The position numbers and the translations under genes are program-made. Positions 1 through 8,951 of a DNA stretch of 12,541 nucleotides are shown here, piece after piece; position 1 is the stretch's first letter, and every line of letters begins with the position of its first letter. The stretch comes from Gammaproteobacteria bacterium (GTDB lineage Bacteria > Pseudomonadota > Gammaproteobacteria > Chromatiales > Chromatiaceae). The stretch spans positions 1 to 12,541 of the forward strand of contig JARFQQ010000007.1 in NCBI GenBank assembly GCA_029287695.1. The letters are read 5' to 3'. The notes below the pieces were generated by a model, which worked only from the letters and a program-made list of their open reading frames with translations, was not told the DNA's origin and made no database searches.

Positions 1-1242
1 CTGGTCTGGTATCACCTGGTCTGGTTCGGACAGTCACTGAGGCAGAACGACCTGATCCAGTGTCTCATGAAAAAGGGGCGTCTCTTTTCCGAAAGCGACA
101 GGCAACAGCTGGCTCACCTGATCCATGACACACTCGCGGGAGTGATTCCCCGCTACCGTGCGCTGGCGGCGTCCGGCCAGGTCGAGATCTCGATGACTCC
201 CTACGGGCATCCGATCGTGCCCCTGCTGCATGATTTCGAAAACATGCGCTGTGCCTTGCCGGATGCGCCGGCACCGGAAACGGTGGCATATCCCGGGGGA
301 AGGGAGCGTAACCGCTGGCACATGCGCCAGGGGATGGAGCTCATGGAGCACTATCTAGGCGTACGCCCCCGGGGTGTCTGGCTCTCGGAAGGCGGGGTCA
401 GTGACGATGCGCTGGAGCTGCTCGACGAGTTTGACATCGCCTGGACCGCGACAGGAGAGGGCGTCTGGCGCAACAGCTGCCAGGAATCGGGTTGTACCGA
501 GGATGATGTGCATTCGCGCCGTGGACTCTTCTCGCCTTACACGCATGCCCAAAACAGTGTCGAGCTCTTCTTTCGTGATGACGGGCTTTCGGACATGATC
601 GGTTTCGAATACAGCAACTGGCATGCCGATGATGCCGTCACTGATTTCATCAAGCATCTGGGCAATATCCGGACCTTTCTCGACGAGGATTCCGACAAGC
701 ATGTCGTCAGTGTGATCCTCGATGGCGAAAATGCCTGGGAGTATTACCAGGAAAATGGCGCCAGCTTTCTCGATGGTCTCTACAAGGCGCTGGCAGAAGA
801 GCCTGATATCAATGTGATGACCTTCTCCGAAGCCGTCGAGAGCGATGTCCAGACACGCGAAATGGAGAAACTCTGCCCCGGCAGCTGGGTCTATGGATCC
901 TTCTCGACATGGATCGGCGAAAAGGACAAGAATCGTGCCTGGGAATTGCTTGTCGAGGCCAAGCAGGCATACGACTCGGTGCTGGAGCGCAAGGTGCTCT
1001 CTGCTGAAGAGGAGCGGCTGGCCGCACAACAGCTTGCGGTTTGCGAGGGCTCCGACTGGTTCTGGTGGTTCGGTGATTACAACTCCCAGGATAGTGTCAG
1101 CGACTTCGAACAGCTCTTCAGGCGACAGCTCCGATCACTCTACAGGCTTCTGCACCTGCCCGAGCCTCCTGTGCTTGACGTACCCATTTCGGCAGGTGCC
1201 AGCGAGGGTGTCGCGAATGCCGGCACCATGCGCAGAAACTGA
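1..1242 (+). CDS. GH57 alpha-amylase/glucanotransferase-type glycosidase, 3' part (5' end outside the window)
   Basis: The reading frame is open from base 1, and 413 residues of the C-terminal part are visible. The family (glycoside hydrolase 57, COG1449 type) retains configuration while cleaving or transferring alpha-1,4-glucans, usually in the cytoplasm. Visible family signatures in order are the GQVEIS..PYGHPI..LL block near fragment residues 58-75, GVWLSEGGVS with the expected nucleophile Glu at bases 388-390, ILDGENAWEYY with the expected acid/base Asp at 721-723, then the GSW..G.FSTWIGEKDKNRAW and GSDWFWWFGDYNS blocks typical of this subfamily's C-terminal half. The N-terminal part of the barrel with its histidine motif is missing, so the true start lies upstream; the ATG at 67 is internal. 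Its TGA shares one base with the malQ ATG, so it belongs to the glycogen operon and probably handles maltodextrins. Exact product specificity (amylase versus branching or transferase) cannot be read from sequence. Confidence 0.92.
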   Translation: MVWYHLVWFGQSLRQNDLIQCLMKKGRLFSESDRQQLAHLIHDTLAGVIPRYRALAASGQVEISMTPYGHPIVPLLHDFENMRCALPDAPAPETVAYPGGRERNRWHMRQGMELMEHYLGVRPRGVWLSEGGVSDDALELLDEFDIAWTATGEGVWRNSCQESGCTEDDVHSRRGLFSPYTHAQNSVELFFRDDGLSDMIGFEYSNWHADDAVTDFIKHLGNIRTFLDEDSDKHVVSVILDGENAWEYYQENGASFLDGLYKALAEEPDINVMTFSEAVESDVQTREMEKLCPGSWVYGSFSTWIGEKDKNRAWELLVEAKQAYDSVLERKVLSAEEERLAAQQLAVCEGSDWFWWFGDYNSQDSVSDFEQLFRRQLRSLYRLLHLPEPPVLDVPISAGASEGVANAGTMRRN

Positions 1243-2612
1243 TGGCAGGCCACTTCCTCCAGGAACGCCGGGCCGGGGTCCTGCTACACCCCTCTTCGCT
1301 GCCATCCGGCAGGCTTGACGGTGACGCCGAGCGCTGGCTCGACCTGCTTGCTGACGCCGGTATCAGCGTCTGGCAGGTGCTTCCGTTGGGAGTCACGCAT
1401 GAAGACCACTCTCCTTACCAGTGCCTCTCGGCCTTTGCGATGAACCCGGCCCTCTTCGGAGAGACGACAGGCGCTCATATCGATGACGCAGATTTCGAGT
1501 CCTGGAAGGCGTCTCAACAGCACTGGCTTGTCGATTTCGCCAGCTTCATGATCATCAGGGAGCAGCAGGGATCCGCTCCGTGGTATGCATGGCCCGATGC
1601 GCTGCGGCTGCGAGATCCGGATACTCTCGCGGCAATCAGATCACGACACGTTACGGAGATTGCCGCGGTTTGCGAGCAGCAGTATCTCTACCACAGGCGC
1701 TGGGCGCAGATTCGTGATTATGCGCGAGAGCGCGGTATTCTTCTGTTCGGTGACATGCCGATCTTCGTCGCCTATGACAGCGCCGATATCTGGGCCAATC
1801 CTGATCTCTTCCTGCTCAATGATGATCTCAGCCCGGAATATGTTGCAGGTGTTCCGCCGGACTACTTTTCCGAAACGGGGCAACGCTGGGGGAATCCCCA
1901 CTTCGACTGGGATCAGATGCAGCTGGACGGTTTCGCCTGGTGGATGCAGCGTTTCACGCACCATTTCGATATTTTCGATATCGTGCGCATCGATCATTTC
2001 CGGGGGCTCGAGGCTGTCTGGATGATCCCGGAAAGTTCTCCGACCGCCGTCGATGGCTTCTGGCAGAAAACCCCCGGCGATGCGCTTCTCGCGACACTCA
2101 GGGATCGCATCGGAGAGCTGCCACTGGTCGCCGAGGATCTCGGTATTATCACCCCGGAGGTCGTCGCCCTGAGGAAAGAATATGATTTACCCGGTATGGC
2201 GGTACTGCAGTTCGGTTTCGATGCATTCGACGACAATCCGCATAAACCGAAGAACATCCACAACGACACGGTCGTTTACACAGGCACCCACGACAATAAT
2301 ACGACCCTGGGCTGGTACCGCTCTCTGGATGCGGATACGCAGCAGCATGTCCATACAGTGCTTGGGATGTCGGCCGGCCAGGATGTTGTCGATACAATGA
2401 TCGAGATCGCACTTAACACGCCGGCATGCCTGTCGGTCCTGCCCATGCAGGATCTGCTGCATCTCGACGAGGAGGCACGCATGAACCGGCCCGGGACCGT
2501 TGAAAACAACTGGAAATGGCGCTTTGACTGGGAACAGGTCAGCCCGACGCTCGTCGAGAAGACCAGAGAGCGACTGCTTGCAAGCGGACGCACGGGAGTA
2601 TCACATGACTGA
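1242..2612 (+). CDS. malQ: 4-alpha-glucanotransferase (amylomaltase, GH77)
   Basis: The 456-residue cytoplasmic disproportionating enzyme transfers maltodextrinyl units between alpha-1,4-glucans, releasing glucose and lengthening acceptors. The N-terminus reads [12 protein letters not shown], the usual amylomaltase opening, followed by WQVLPLG and SPYQ.LSAFA.NP acceptor-site blocks (about residues 45-70). The three GH77 catalytic acids are visible: nucleophile Asp251 in VRIDHFRG, acid/base Glu298 in VAEDLG, and stabilising Asp351 in GTHDNNT. The length fits the compact bacterial/plant D-enzyme type rather than the ~690-residue enteric MalQ. The start at 1242 shares its A with the upstream TGA and has no clear Shine-Dalgarno, so it probably relies on translational coupling. 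Its 3' end overlaps glgB by 8 nt. In this operon it most likely rebuilds short chains left by phosphorylase and GH57 into substrates for phosphorylase. Confidence 0.95.
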   Translation: MAGHFLQERRAGVLLHPSSLPSGRLDGDAERWLDLLADAGISVWQVLPLGVTHEDHSPYQCLSAFAMNPALFGETTGAHIDDADFESWKASQQHWLVDFASFMIIREQQGSAPWYAWPDALRLRDPDTLAAIRSRHVTEIAAVCEQQYLYHRRWAQIRDYARERGILLFGDMPIFVAYDSADIWANPDLFLLNDDLSPEYVAGVPPDYFSETGQRWGNPHFDWDQMQLDGFAWWMQRFTHHFDIFDIVRIDHFRGLEAVWMIPESSPTAVDGFWQKTPGDALLATLRDRIGELPLVAEDLGIITPEVVALRKEYDLPGMAVLQFGFDAFDDNPHKPKNIHNDTVVYTGTHDNNTTLGWYRSLDADTQQHVHTVLGMSAGQDVVDTMIEIALNTPACLSVLPMQDLLHLDEEARMNRPGTVENNWKWRFDWEQVSPTLVEKTRERLLASGRTGVSHD

Positions 2613-4770
2613 GAGTCTCAAGCGCCTTCAGGACGGGCTGCATCATGATCCATTCGAACTCCTCGGCAGGCATCCGCGGCCTGGTGGTGGTCATATCATC
2701 CGTGCACTCATGCCATCGGCCGAGTCGGTCAGCGTCACCGGCGGCGGCGAGATGGAGCGTCTCGAGGGAACGGATCTTTTTGAATTCATCGACAGGAAGA
2801 GCATTGTTCCTCTTCATTACGAGTTGCAGTACGTCGAGAAAGGGGATTCCGACAGCGATGTCAGGAGCATCATCTCTCCCTACACCTTCGGACCAGCGAT
2901 CGGTGAGCTCGACATGCATCTCTTCAGCGAGGGGCGCCACCAGCACATCTGGAATGTCCTCGGTGCCAATCCCTGCACGATCGACGGGATTGAAGGGGTA
3001 TTATTCGCGGTCTGGGCGCCCGCAGTACAGCGTGTCAGTGTCGTCGGTGATTTCAATGCCTGGGACGGGCGCCGCCATCCCATGCGGTGCCGTGGCGAAT
3101 CCGGCCTTTGGGAGCTCTTCATACCCGGACTTGGTGCCGGGGAGGCCTACAAGTATGAAATCCTCGGCAGGGAAGGGCAGCTTGCCGTCAAGACAGACCC
3201 CTATGCCCGGCAGATGGGTCTGCGTCCCGAGACAGTCTCGTGCGTCCCTGATCCCGACAGGTTCAGCTGGCAGGATGACGAATGGCTGCAGGCACGCCGT
3301 ACCTTTGACTGGCAACACGCGCCCATTGCAATCTACGAATTGCATGCCGGCTCCTGGCAACGAGACGATGACGGCGGATTCCTGAACTGGCGCGAAATCG
3401 CCAGCCGGTTGTTGCCCTACCTCGAGGAGATGCACTATACCCATCTGGAGCTCATGCCGGTCGCGGAACATCCGCTCGACGAGTCCTGGGGCTACCAGGT
3501 CAGCGGCTACTATGCGCCGACAGCGCGCTACGGAACGCCGGATGACTTCCGCTACTTTGTCGACCAGTGCCATCGTCGCGGCATCGGCGTTCTGCTCGAC
3601 TGGGTACCCGCCCATTTCCCGCGCGATGATTTTGCCCTGGCGCGTTTCACAGGCGAACCCGTCTATGAGCATGCCGATCCGCGTCGCGGGGAACACCAGG
3701 ACTGGGGCACGCTCATTTTCGATTTCGGCCGCAACGAGGTCCGCAATTTCCTCATCGCCAACGCGCTCTTCTGGATCGAGGAGTTCCATATCGACGGGTT
3801 GCGTGTCGACGCAGTCGCCTCGATGATCTATCTCGATTACTCCCGCAACGAGGGCGAGTGGTTGCCGAATCAGTATGGCGGTCGTGAAAATCTCGATGCT
3901 ATCGCCTTTCTGCGCGAGCTCAACGAGGTTGCCCATAGCCGTTTTCCCGGTGTGCTGACCATCGCCGAGGAGTCAACCGCCTGGCCCATGGTGTCGCGTC
4001 CGGTCGAGCTTGGCGGGCTGGGCTTTACCATGAAGTGGAACATGGGCTGGATGAACGACAGCCTCGCCTACATCCAGAACGATCCGGTACACCGCAAGTA
4101 CCATCACAACCTGCTGACTTTCAGCCAGCTCTATGCCTGGACGGAGAATTTCGTCCTGCCGCTGTCGCATGACGAGGTGGTGCACCTGAAGCGCAGCATG
4201 CTCAGCAAGATGCCTGGCGACTACTGGCAGAAAATGGCCAATCTGCGACTCTTCTACTGCTGGCAGTATGCGCACCCGGGCAAGAAGCTGCTCTTCATGG
4301 GCGGCGAACTCGGCCAGTGGCAGGAGTGGAACCAGGCGCAACCCATCGACTGGCCCCTGCTGCAGGTCGAGGCACATGCGGGCATTCGCCAGCTGGTCAG
4401 TGATCTCAACCGGTTGTATCGTGACGAGCCACCACTGCACCGTCATGATTTCGAACCACAGGGCTTCCGCTGGATCGACTGCCACGATACCGAGCAGTCC
4501 GTGCTGAGCTTCATCCGGTATGCCGATGACGGTGAATGCGTTCTCTGCATCCTCAATTTCACGCCTGTTCCGAGGTCTCACTACCGCCTTGGCGTTCCCG
4601 GTGCCGGCAGCTACCGCGAGATTCTGAATTCTGATTCCGCTTTCTATGGCGGAACCAACAGCGGCAACGGCGTTGATATCCCGGTACAGGAAATCTCCTG
4701 GATGGGTTTTGAACATTCGATCGAAATCACCTTGCCGCCACTGGCAGCGCTTTTTCTCAAGGCTTCTTGA
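2605..4770 (+). CDS. glgB: 1,4-alpha-glucan (glycogen) branching enzyme, GH13
   Basis: The 721-residue enzyme cuts an alpha-1,4 chain and re-attaches it by an alpha-1,6 bond, creating glycogen branch points. Two N-terminal beta-sandwich modules (about residues 8-105 and 115-215, the second with [16 protein letters not shown]) precede the GH13 barrel and a C-terminal beta domain ([17 protein letters not shown]). Catalytic residues are Asp402 ([10 protein letters not shown]), Glu455 (IAEEST) and Asp523 (LSHDEVVH). Each is three residues below the E. coli positions 405, 458 and 526, so the whole core aligns without gaps. The frame is open further upstream, but the ATG at 2605 is chosen because GGGAG (2594-2598) lies six bases before it and the protein then begins like other GlgBs (HDPFELLG). 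It overlaps malQ by 8 nt and shares one base with glgA. Confidence 0.97.
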   Translation: MTESLKRLQDGLHHDPFELLGRHPRPGGGHIIRALMPSAESVSVTGGGEMERLEGTDLFEFIDRKSIVPLHYELQYVEKGDSDSDVRSIISPYTFGPAIGELDMHLFSEGRHQHIWNVLGANPCTIDGIEGVLFAVWAPAVQRVSVVGDFNAWDGRRHPMRCRGESGLWELFIPGLGAGEAYKYEILGREGQLAVKTDPYARQMGLRPETVSCVPDPDRFSWQDDEWLQARRTFDWQHAPIAIYELHAGSWQRDDDGGFLNWREIASRLLPYLEEMHYTHLELMPVAEHPLDESWGYQVSGYYAPTARYGTPDDFRYFVDQCHRRGIGVLLDWVPAHFPRDDFALARFTGEPVYEHADPRRGEHQDWGTLIFDFGRNEVRNFLIANALFWIEEFHIDGLRVDAVASMIYLDYSRNEGEWLPNQYGGRENLDAIAFLRELNEVAHSRFPGVLTIAEESTAWPMVSRPVELGGLGFTMKWNMGWMNDSLAYIQNDPVHRKYHHNLLTFSQLYAWTENFVLPLSHDEVVHLKRSMLSKMPGDYWQKMANLRLFYCWQYAHPGKKLLFMGGELGQWQEWNQAQPIDWPLLQVEAHAGIRQLVSDLNRLYRDEPPLHRHDFEPQGFRWIDCHDTEQSVLSFIRYADDGECVLCILNFTPVPRSHYRLGVPGAGSYREILNSDSAFYGGTNSGNGVDIPVQEISWMGFEHSIEITLPPLAALFLKAS

Positions 4771-6239
4771 TGAATGTTCTCTTCACGGCAAGCGAATCCT
4801 ACCCGCTGCTGAAGACCGGCGGGCTGGGTGATGTCGTCTACAGCCTGCCGCATGCGCTCAACAGGCTTGGCCTCGATGTGCGTGTGTTGCTGCCGGGCTA
4901 CCGTGACATTCTTTCCCAGCTCGATGATATCCAGATCACGGGGTGGCTCAGCGTGCAAGGCGCAGGCCGCATGCACGATGTACGTATCCTTTCCGCCACC
5001 CATCCCGGTTTCGAGCTGCGTCTCTGGATCGTCGATTGTGCAGAACTGTTCGACCGACCCGGCAATCCCTACCTGCATCCCGATGGTTATGACTGGCCGG
5101 ACAATGCAGAACGCTACGCAGTCTTCTCGAGGGCGGCCGCCATGCTCGCCATGGACGTTCTCGAAAGCGGATGGCGTGCTGATGTCGTGCACAGCCACGA
5201 TTGGCAGACAGGCCTTGTTCCGGCACTGCTTTCGGTGGAGACGCATCCGCCGCGCACGGTTTTCACCATCCACAACCTCGCCTATGGCGGCCATTTTTCC
5301 CATGATGAATTCATGGCGCTCAAGCTCCCCGGTCACTGGTGGTCAGGTGAAGGAATCGAGTTCTATGGCGGCTTTTCCATGCTCAAGGCAGGCCTCGTTT
5401 ACTCGGATGTCATCACCACCGTCAGCCCGACCTATGCCTCGGAGATAACAACGCCGGCATTCGGCTACGGCATGGAGGGCATACTGCAGGCCAACAGCCA
5501 CAAGTTGCACGGTATTCTGAACGGGGTCGATACAAGCGTCTGGAACCCCTCGAGCGATCCCTTCCTGACTGCGCACTACTCGGCCAGGCGGCGTAATCCC
5601 GGCAAGCGCAAGAACAAGGCCGCCTTGCTGAGCCATTTCTGTGCAACGGTCACTGACCGCCTGCTCTCTGCACCGCTACTGGGCATGGTCAGTCGTCTCG
5701 TTGAGCAGAAAGGTGTCGATCTCGTCCTGGAGATCATTCCGGAACTCCTGACGCGCACCAATGCCAATTTCGTCCTGCTCGGAGCCGGACACCATCATCT
5801 GGAAAACAGGATCACGGATCTGTCGCGGCAGCATGCGCAACGTGTCTTCAGCCACATCGGCTACTCCGAGGAGGTTGCTCACCAGCTCGAGGCTGGCGCG
5901 GATATTTTTCTCATGCCCTCCCGTTTCGAACCCTGCGGACTGAACCAGATGTACAGCCTGCTCTACGGTACACTGCCTGTGGTGAACGATACCGGGGGGC
6001 TTGCGGATACGGTTGTCGATGCAACTCCGGCGAACATTGCGAACAGGACGGCCACCGGATTCGTGATGAAGGCGCCGACTGCGCAGGGTCTTCTCGAGGC
6101 GGTTGATCGTGCACTGGATCTGCATGCGAACACGCGTTTGTGGAACCAGCTGCAGCGCACGGCCATGGAACAGGATTTCGGCTGGGAGAAGAGTGCACTG
6201 GAATACATCTTGCTATACAAAAACGGCCATGCCGCATAG
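4770..6239 (+). CDS. glgA: Glycogen synthase, ADP-glucose type (GT5)
   Basis: The 489-residue retaining glycosyltransferase adds glucose from ADP-glucose to the non-reducing end of alpha-1,4-glucan. The N-terminal Rossmann domain opens with the GT5 nucleotide-sugar loop KTGGLGDV (Lys15, the position known from E. coli). [11 protein letters not shown] and [10 protein letters not shown] follow, then the inter-domain [13 protein letters not shown] and the C-terminal domain with [28 protein letters not shown] (catalytic-site Glu387) and [10 protein letters not shown]. The usual residue just before TGGL is Ser, Arg or similar; here it is Asp, a mild variation. The ATG at 4770 overlaps the glgB stop by one base and has AAGG (4759-4762) seven bases upstream. 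A TTG three bases earlier could add one residue but is less likely. The gene requires ADP-glucose, yet glgC is not in the visible part of the operon. Confidence 0.97.
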   Translation: MNVLFTASESYPLLKTGGLGDVVYSLPHALNRLGLDVRVLLPGYRDILSQLDDIQITGWLSVQGAGRMHDVRILSATHPGFELRLWIVDCAELFDRPGNPYLHPDGYDWPDNAERYAVFSRAAAMLAMDVLESGWRADVVHSHDWQTGLVPALLSVETHPPRTVFTIHNLAYGGHFSHDEFMALKLPGHWWSGEGIEFYGGFSMLKAGLVYSDVITTVSPTYASEITTPAFGYGMEGILQANSHKLHGILNGVDTSVWNPSSDPFLTAHYSARRRNPGKRKNKAALLSHFCATVTDRLLSAPLLGMVSRLVEQKGVDLVLEIIPELLTRTNANFVLLGAGHHHLENRITDLSRQHAQRVFSHIGYSEEVAHQLEAGADIFLMPSRFEPCGLNQMYSLLYGTLPVVNDTGGLADTVVDATPANIANRTATGFVMKAPTAQGLLEAVDRALDLHANTRLWNQLQRTAMEQDFGWEKSALEYILLYKNGHAA

Positions 6240-6253
6240 AACCGGATAGACCC

Positions 6254-8752
6254 ATGAACGAACCGAAAGCTTCCGAACTCTGCCTCCTGCCGCTTGAACG
6301 ACTCAAGTCGGACCCTGATGCACTGCAGGGGGATTTCCTGCACTATCTGAACCGTCATCTCGGACGTTTTCTTGGCTGCTCGCCTAACTACATGTATGCG
6401 GCCATGGCCTACACCTTGCGAGACCGCCTGATCACAGACTGGCGTGATACCTGGATCGAATACAAGGAGCCTGGTGTAAGGCGCGCCTACTACATGTCGC
6501 TGGAATTCCTGATCGGACGCTCGCTCGGGAATCATATTCTCAACATGGGGCTGGAAACCGAGGTCGAGCAGGCATTGCACGATATGCTTCTGGATACCGA
6601 GGAGATCCTGGGAAACGAGCCTGATGCCGGCCTCGGTAATGGCGGTCTTGGACGCCTGGCGGCCTGCTTTATCGACAGCTGCGCGACACTGCAGCTACCG
6701 GTCATCGGTTACGGTATTCGCTACGAGTACGGCATGTTCAGGCAGAAACTCCTGAATGGCAGGCAGGTCGAGGAGCCCGATCACTGGTTGCGCGATGGCA
6801 ATCCCTGGGAACTCGAGCGCCCGGAATATACACAGCGTATCCACTTCGGTGGTCATACCGAAATATACAAGGATGAGAGGGGGAGAAACCGTGTGCGCTG
6901 GGTGGACACCAATGACGTCCTCGCCATCCCCTATGACTTGCCTGTCTCGGGCTATGGCAACAACACGGTCAATACCCTGCGACTCTGGAAGGCGACCACG
7001 ACCGACGAGTTCAATCTCGACGAATTCAACGCCGGTTCCTATACCGAGGCGGTTGCGGCAAAGAACGATGCCGAGCATATCTCCATGGTTCTCTATCCGA
7101 ACGACGCGAGCGAGAGCGGGAAGGTCCTGAGGCTGCGGCAGCAATATTTCCTTGCTTCGGCAAGCCTGCAGGATGCGATCCGTATCTGGGAATATGCCGA
7201 GGGAGGGCCGCACTACGAGCGCTTCGCACGCGATAATGTTTTTCAGATGAATGACACCCATCCGACGATCGCCGTGGCCGAGCTCATGCGCATCCTGATC
7301 GATGAAAAGCATCTGGACTGGGATGATGCCTGGAACATAACCACGGCCTGCATGGCGTACACCAACCACACACTCCTGCCGGAAGCACTCGAGAAGTGGC
7401 CGGTCGCCATTTTCAAGCAGTTGCTGCCGCGCCTGCTGGAGATCATTTACGAAATCAACGCGCGTTTTCTCGAGAAAGTTGCCATGAAATGGCCGGGTGA
7501 TACCGAACGTCTCAGGCGCATGTCCATCATCGAGGAAAACGGTGAACAGTACGTGCGCATGGCTTACCTCGCCATCGTCGGCAGTTTCTCTGTCAATGGC
7601 GTGGCAGCGCTGCATTCACAACTGCTGGTCGACGGGCTTTTCCGGGATTTCCATGCGCTCTGGCCGGAAAAATTCAACAACAAGACCAATGGCGTGACGC
7701 CACGACGATGGATCGCGCATGCGAATCCGAAGATGACCGGGCTCATCAGCAGTCAGATCGGGGAGGAGTGGATTTCTGACCTCACCAGGATCGCGGAGCT
7801 CAAGGCCTATGCCGACGAGGAAGAGCATGCAGAGTTTCACGAGGCATGGCGAGAGGTGAAGCGCGAGAACAAGAAACGTCTGGCAGCGCTCGTCAAGAAA
7901 GAGTGCGGTATCGATTTCCCGCTCGATTCCCTTTTCGACATCCAGGTGAAGCGCATCCACGAGTACAAGCGCCAGCTGCTGAATGTCCTGCACCTGATCC
8001 ATCTCTACAGCAGGATCAAGCGCGGCGATACAGACAACTGGGTCAACCGCTGTGTCCTGATCGGCGGCAAGGCTGCACCCGGTTATGAGATGGCCAAGGA
8101 TATCATCAAGCTCATCAACAACGTCGCGCACATGGTCAACAACGACCCGGATGTTGGCGACAGGCTGAAGCTCGTCTTCTTTCCGAACTACAGCGTCTCG
8201 AGCATGGAAGTGATCGCTCCCGGGGCCGATCTCTCCGAGCAGATCTCGACCGCCGGCAAGGAGGCTTCCGGCACGGGCAATATGAAGTTCATGATGAATG
8301 GCGCCCTGACGATCGGGACCTACGACGGCGCCAACATCGAGATCATGGATGCGGTCGGCGAAGAGAATTTCTTCCTGTTCGGGCTTCGTGCTGAAGAAGT
8401 GCAGGAGATGCGGCATCAATATAATCCCGCGGGATTCATCGACGAGGACAGTGACCTGCAGGCTGTGATGCAGCTGCTCGAATCAGGTTACTTCAACGCG
8501 CGCGAACCCGGCATTTTCAACAATATCATCAACGCCATGAAAAGCCCGTCGGACCCATGGATGACCCTCGCCGATTTCAGGAGTTATGTTGACGCCCAGC
8601 AGCGCGTCAACGAGGCATGGCATTACAAGCATGCCTGGACGCGCATGAGTATTCTCAATACGGCCTGTAGCGGCTTCTTCTCCACTGACCGCACGATGCA
8701 GCAGTACAACGAGAAGATCTGGAAACTTGACCCGGTCACTGTCGGTGAATGA
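6254..8752 (+). CDS. glgP: Glycogen/maltodextrin phosphorylase (GT35)
   Basis: The 832-residue PLP enzyme phosphorolyses outer alpha-1,4 chains to glucose-1-phosphate. Family blocks occur along its whole length: YYMSLEFLIGR near residue 80, the glycine-rich NGGLGRLAACF, GYGIRYEYGMFRQ, DTHPTIAV.ELMR, TNHTLLPEALEKWP, NGVTPRRW, the IHEYKRQLLN block, and the PLP-site stretch GTGNMKFMMNGALTIGT.DGAN, whose Lys678 (codon 8285-8287) is the expected Schiff-base lysine. I see no N-terminal regulatory extension like that of animal phosphorylases. The frame stays open from 6140, but the ATG at 6254 is chosen because it lies 14 nt after the glgA stop, has GGA (6244-6246) at suitable spacing and gives the usual length. 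It is the last large gene of the operon and overlaps the following miniprotein by 4 nt (ATGA). Glycogen versus maltodextrin preference cannot be decided from sequence; the glgA/glgB context favours glycogen. Confidence 0.96.
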   Translation: MNEPKASELCLLPLERLKSDPDALQGDFLHYLNRHLGRFLGCSPNYMYAAMAYTLRDRLITDWRDTWIEYKEPGVRRAYYMSLEFLIGRSLGNHILNMGLETEVEQALHDMLLDTEEILGNEPDAGLGNGGLGRLAACFIDSCATLQLPVIGYGIRYEYGMFRQKLLNGRQVEEPDHWLRDGNPWELERPEYTQRIHFGGHTEIYKDERGRNRVRWVDTNDVLAIPYDLPVSGYGNNTVNTLRLWKATTTDEFNLDEFNAGSYTEAVAAKNDAEHISMVLYPNDASESGKVLRLRQQYFLASASLQDAIRIWEYAEGGPHYERFARDNVFQMNDTHPTIAVAELMRILIDEKHLDWDDAWNITTACMAYTNHTLLPEALEKWPVAIFKQLLPRLLEIIYEINARFLEKVAMKWPGDTERLRRMSIIEENGEQYVRMAYLAIVGSFSVNGVAALHSQLLVDGLFRDFHALWPEKFNNKTNGVTPRRWIAHANPKMTGLISSQIGEEWISDLTRIAELKAYADEEEHAEFHEAWREVKRENKKRLAALVKKECGIDFPLDSLFDIQVKRIHEYKRQLLNVLHLIHLYSRIKRGDTDNWVNRCVLIGGKAAPGYEMAKDIIKLINNVAHMVNNDPDVGDRLKLVFFPNYSVSSMEVIAPGADLSEQISTAGKEASGTGNMKFMMNGALTIGTYDGANIEIMDAVGEENFFLFGLRAEEVQEMRHQYNPAGFIDEDSDLQAVMQLLESGYFNAREPGIFNNIINAMKSPSDPWMTLADFRSYVDAQQRVNEAWHYKHAWTRMSILNTACSGFFSTDRTMQQYNEKIWKLDPVTVGE

Positions 8753-8937
8753 GCTCGCGGCGCATGCGCATCGACAAGCCACTGCTGTTCCTCGCGCTCC
8801 TGCTGGCATTTGTTCTCGTGGCTTTCATGCTGGACATCATTCCCTGGCCGTTCGGGATCCTGATCATCCTGATTCTGCTGGTTGCGCGGATCAGCTATCT
8901 GCAAAGCCGCAAGTACGGCAAAGGTAACCGGGACTGA
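8749..8937 (+). CDS. 62-residue membrane miniprotein, function unknown, coupled to glgP
   Basis: I do not recognise this protein. It has a basic N-terminus (SSRRMRIDK), a first hydrophobic stretch at about residues 11-28, a short DIIPWPFG turn at 29-36, a second hydrophobic stretch at about 37-46, and a basic tail (SRKYGKGNRD). This is the layout of a two-helix hairpin in the inner membrane with both ends positively charged, so probably cytoplasmic. Its ATG overlaps the glgP TGA as ATGA, which suggests translational coupling and argues for a real gene. The ATG at 8764 is an alternative start that would remove the first five residues. No enzyme motif or cysteine is visible. It ends 14 nt before the convergent nhaR stop, and its last codons lie in a hairpin. 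A role in placing glycogen enzymes at the membrane would be pure speculation. Confidence 0.7.
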   Translation: MSSRRMRIDKPLLFLALLLAFVLVAFMLDIIPWPFGILIILILLVARISYLQSRKYGKGNRD

Positions 8938-8951
8938 AAACCCCGGCTTTG
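8919..8951. terminator. Candidate bidirectional terminator hairpin at the convergent junction
   Basis: CAAAG, a four-base bulge GTAA, CCGGG, a nine-base loop, then CCCGG and CTTTG form a ten-pair imperfect hairpin. It spans the end of the miniprotein gene and stops one base before the nhaR stop codon. The location between two convergent genes is what suggests termination. There is no long U-tract on either strand, so a rho-independent role is uncertain. Confidence 0.4.

Noticed and set aside
355..1029. Long - strand ORF (224 codons) opposite the GH57 gene
   Set aside because: It lies wholly antisense to a clearly conserved glycosidase and its translation shows no recognisable domain; typical of GC-biased shadow frames.
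2500..2604. Upstream extension of the glgB frame beyond 2605
   Set aside because: The extra residues overlap the malQ coding end and do not resemble GlgB; the ATG at 2605 has a good ribosome binding site.
3001..3936. - strand ORF of 311 codons opposite glgB
   Set aside because: Fully antisense to the conserved glgB barrel with all catalytic residues; no start signal or family motif.
7616..8419. - strand ORF of 267 codons opposite glgP
   Set aside because: Antisense to the PLP-binding region of glgP; no domain or context supports it.
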